Positions 63,777 through 64,000 of a DNA stretch of 64,000 nucleotides are shown here, one piece after another. Source of the DNA: Aplectana chamaeleonis (Eukaryota; Nematoda; Chromadorea; Rhabditida; Cosmocercidae). Under the pieces are notes generated by a model. That model had not been told where the DNA came from, searched no databases, and worked only from the letters and a program-made list of their open reading frames with translations. A program made the translations under genes and the position numbers. The stretch covers positions 171,001 to 235,000 of the forward strand of contig JAPDOI010000695.1 in the NCBI GenBank assembly GCA_029168955.1, in the 5' to 3' direction. Each line of letters begins with the position of its first letter. Within the stretch, counting starts at the first letter, position 1.

Positions 63777-63838
63777 TACTCCCTATCGGTTATAATAAAT
63801 ATTATACTGCAACTACGTTTTGCATAATATAATATTTT

Positions 63839-64000
63839 CCCCAATTCAACCGTGATTGCGATGGGCGCGCGATGCCTCAGCCTTCGTCTGCCCTCCGTTC
63901 TCTCACTGTCTCTAACCTCCGCTCAGCACCAGCACGCGTAGAAACCAAGTAATTTCGCCGTTTTACAGCCTGTATGTGTAGACTGAAAAATCCCTAGCGT
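63839..64000. other. right flank, nothing assigned
   Basis: Short pyrimidine-rich sequence with no feature visible before the window ends. Confidence 0.4.

Larger units (their letters stand above)
50845..63838 (+). mobile_element. DIRS-like tyrosine-recombinase retrotransposon, nested insertions
   Basis: Coding order on the + strand: gag-like, reverse transcriptase, RNase H with pol tail, tyrosine recombinase. It lies between inverted terminal repeats 50845-51002 and 63615-63776. Three insertions break it: Tc1-like 52813-58223, hAT-like 58775-60835 and a MITE 60920-61466. Subtracting them leaves about 4.9 kb, the usual DIRS size. DIRS elements replicate through a circular intermediate integrated by the recombinase and make no target duplication (general knowledge), and none is seen. 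Frameshifts and stops make this copy inactive. Confidence 0.93.

Noticed and set aside
1..64000. Bacterial-type operons, CRISPR arrays, prophage or plasmid origins
   Set aside because: No such structures; introns, LINEs, DIRS and mariner elements indicate a eukaryotic nuclear genome.

Overview
This window reads as nuclear DNA of a nematode, most likely a strongylid or hookworm-like parasite. That taxonomic call is inference: it rests on spliced, intron-rich gene pieces, long gene-poor stretches, and the mix of mariner, Tc1-like, RTE, CR1-like, DIRS-like and Penelope-like elements with many fold-back MITEs. No bacterial-type operons, rRNA genes or CRISPR arrays were seen. Most of the sequence is transposable elements, many nested inside one another.

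Host genes are represented by scattered exon candidates: a terminal exon at 2.4 kb (+), an internal exon at 5.5 kb (+), a nuclear-receptor-LBD-like exon at 28.6 kb (-), an exon at 40.3 kb (+) and four consecutive phase-compatible exons at 44.06-44.95 kb (+). None gives a complete gene.

Layout: 1-9 kb has sparse exons, inverted repeats and a long GT microsatellite. 9-22 kb is fold-back elements, a 272-bp tandem duplication and several TTAA-flanked MITEs. 22.4-25.1 kb is a dead mariner interrupted by a TIR element and abutted by a reverse-oriented RTE LINE. 25-28 kb is fold-backs. 30.3-31.4 kb is a hAT element with a transposase remnant. 32.5-33.4 kb is two MITEs sharing one TTAA. 34.9-39.5 kb is a CR1/Jockey-like LINE with an open ORF2; ORF1 is split by a small TIR element and ends at a single TAG in the same frame as ORF2. 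42.8-43.7 kb is a Penelope-like GIY-YIG fragment containing a tRNA-like insertion with a 9-bp direct repeat. 46-50 kb has two copies of a repeat with a 21-bp array, plus an unassigned ORF.

The right end (50.85-63.84 kb) is one DIRS-like tyrosine-recombinase retrotransposon with inverted terminal repeats. It encodes gag-like, RT, RNase H and recombinase segments. It is broken by a 5.4-kb Tc1-like transposon (TA target), a 2.1-kb hAT-like element (8-bp target duplication ATCGCCGC) and a 0.55-kb TTAA MITE. The Tc1-like element is itself split by a 3.9-kb hAT-like element (8-bp duplication TCTCGGAT), which holds further MITEs. Coding continuity across several of these empty sites gives a readable relative chronology of insertions.
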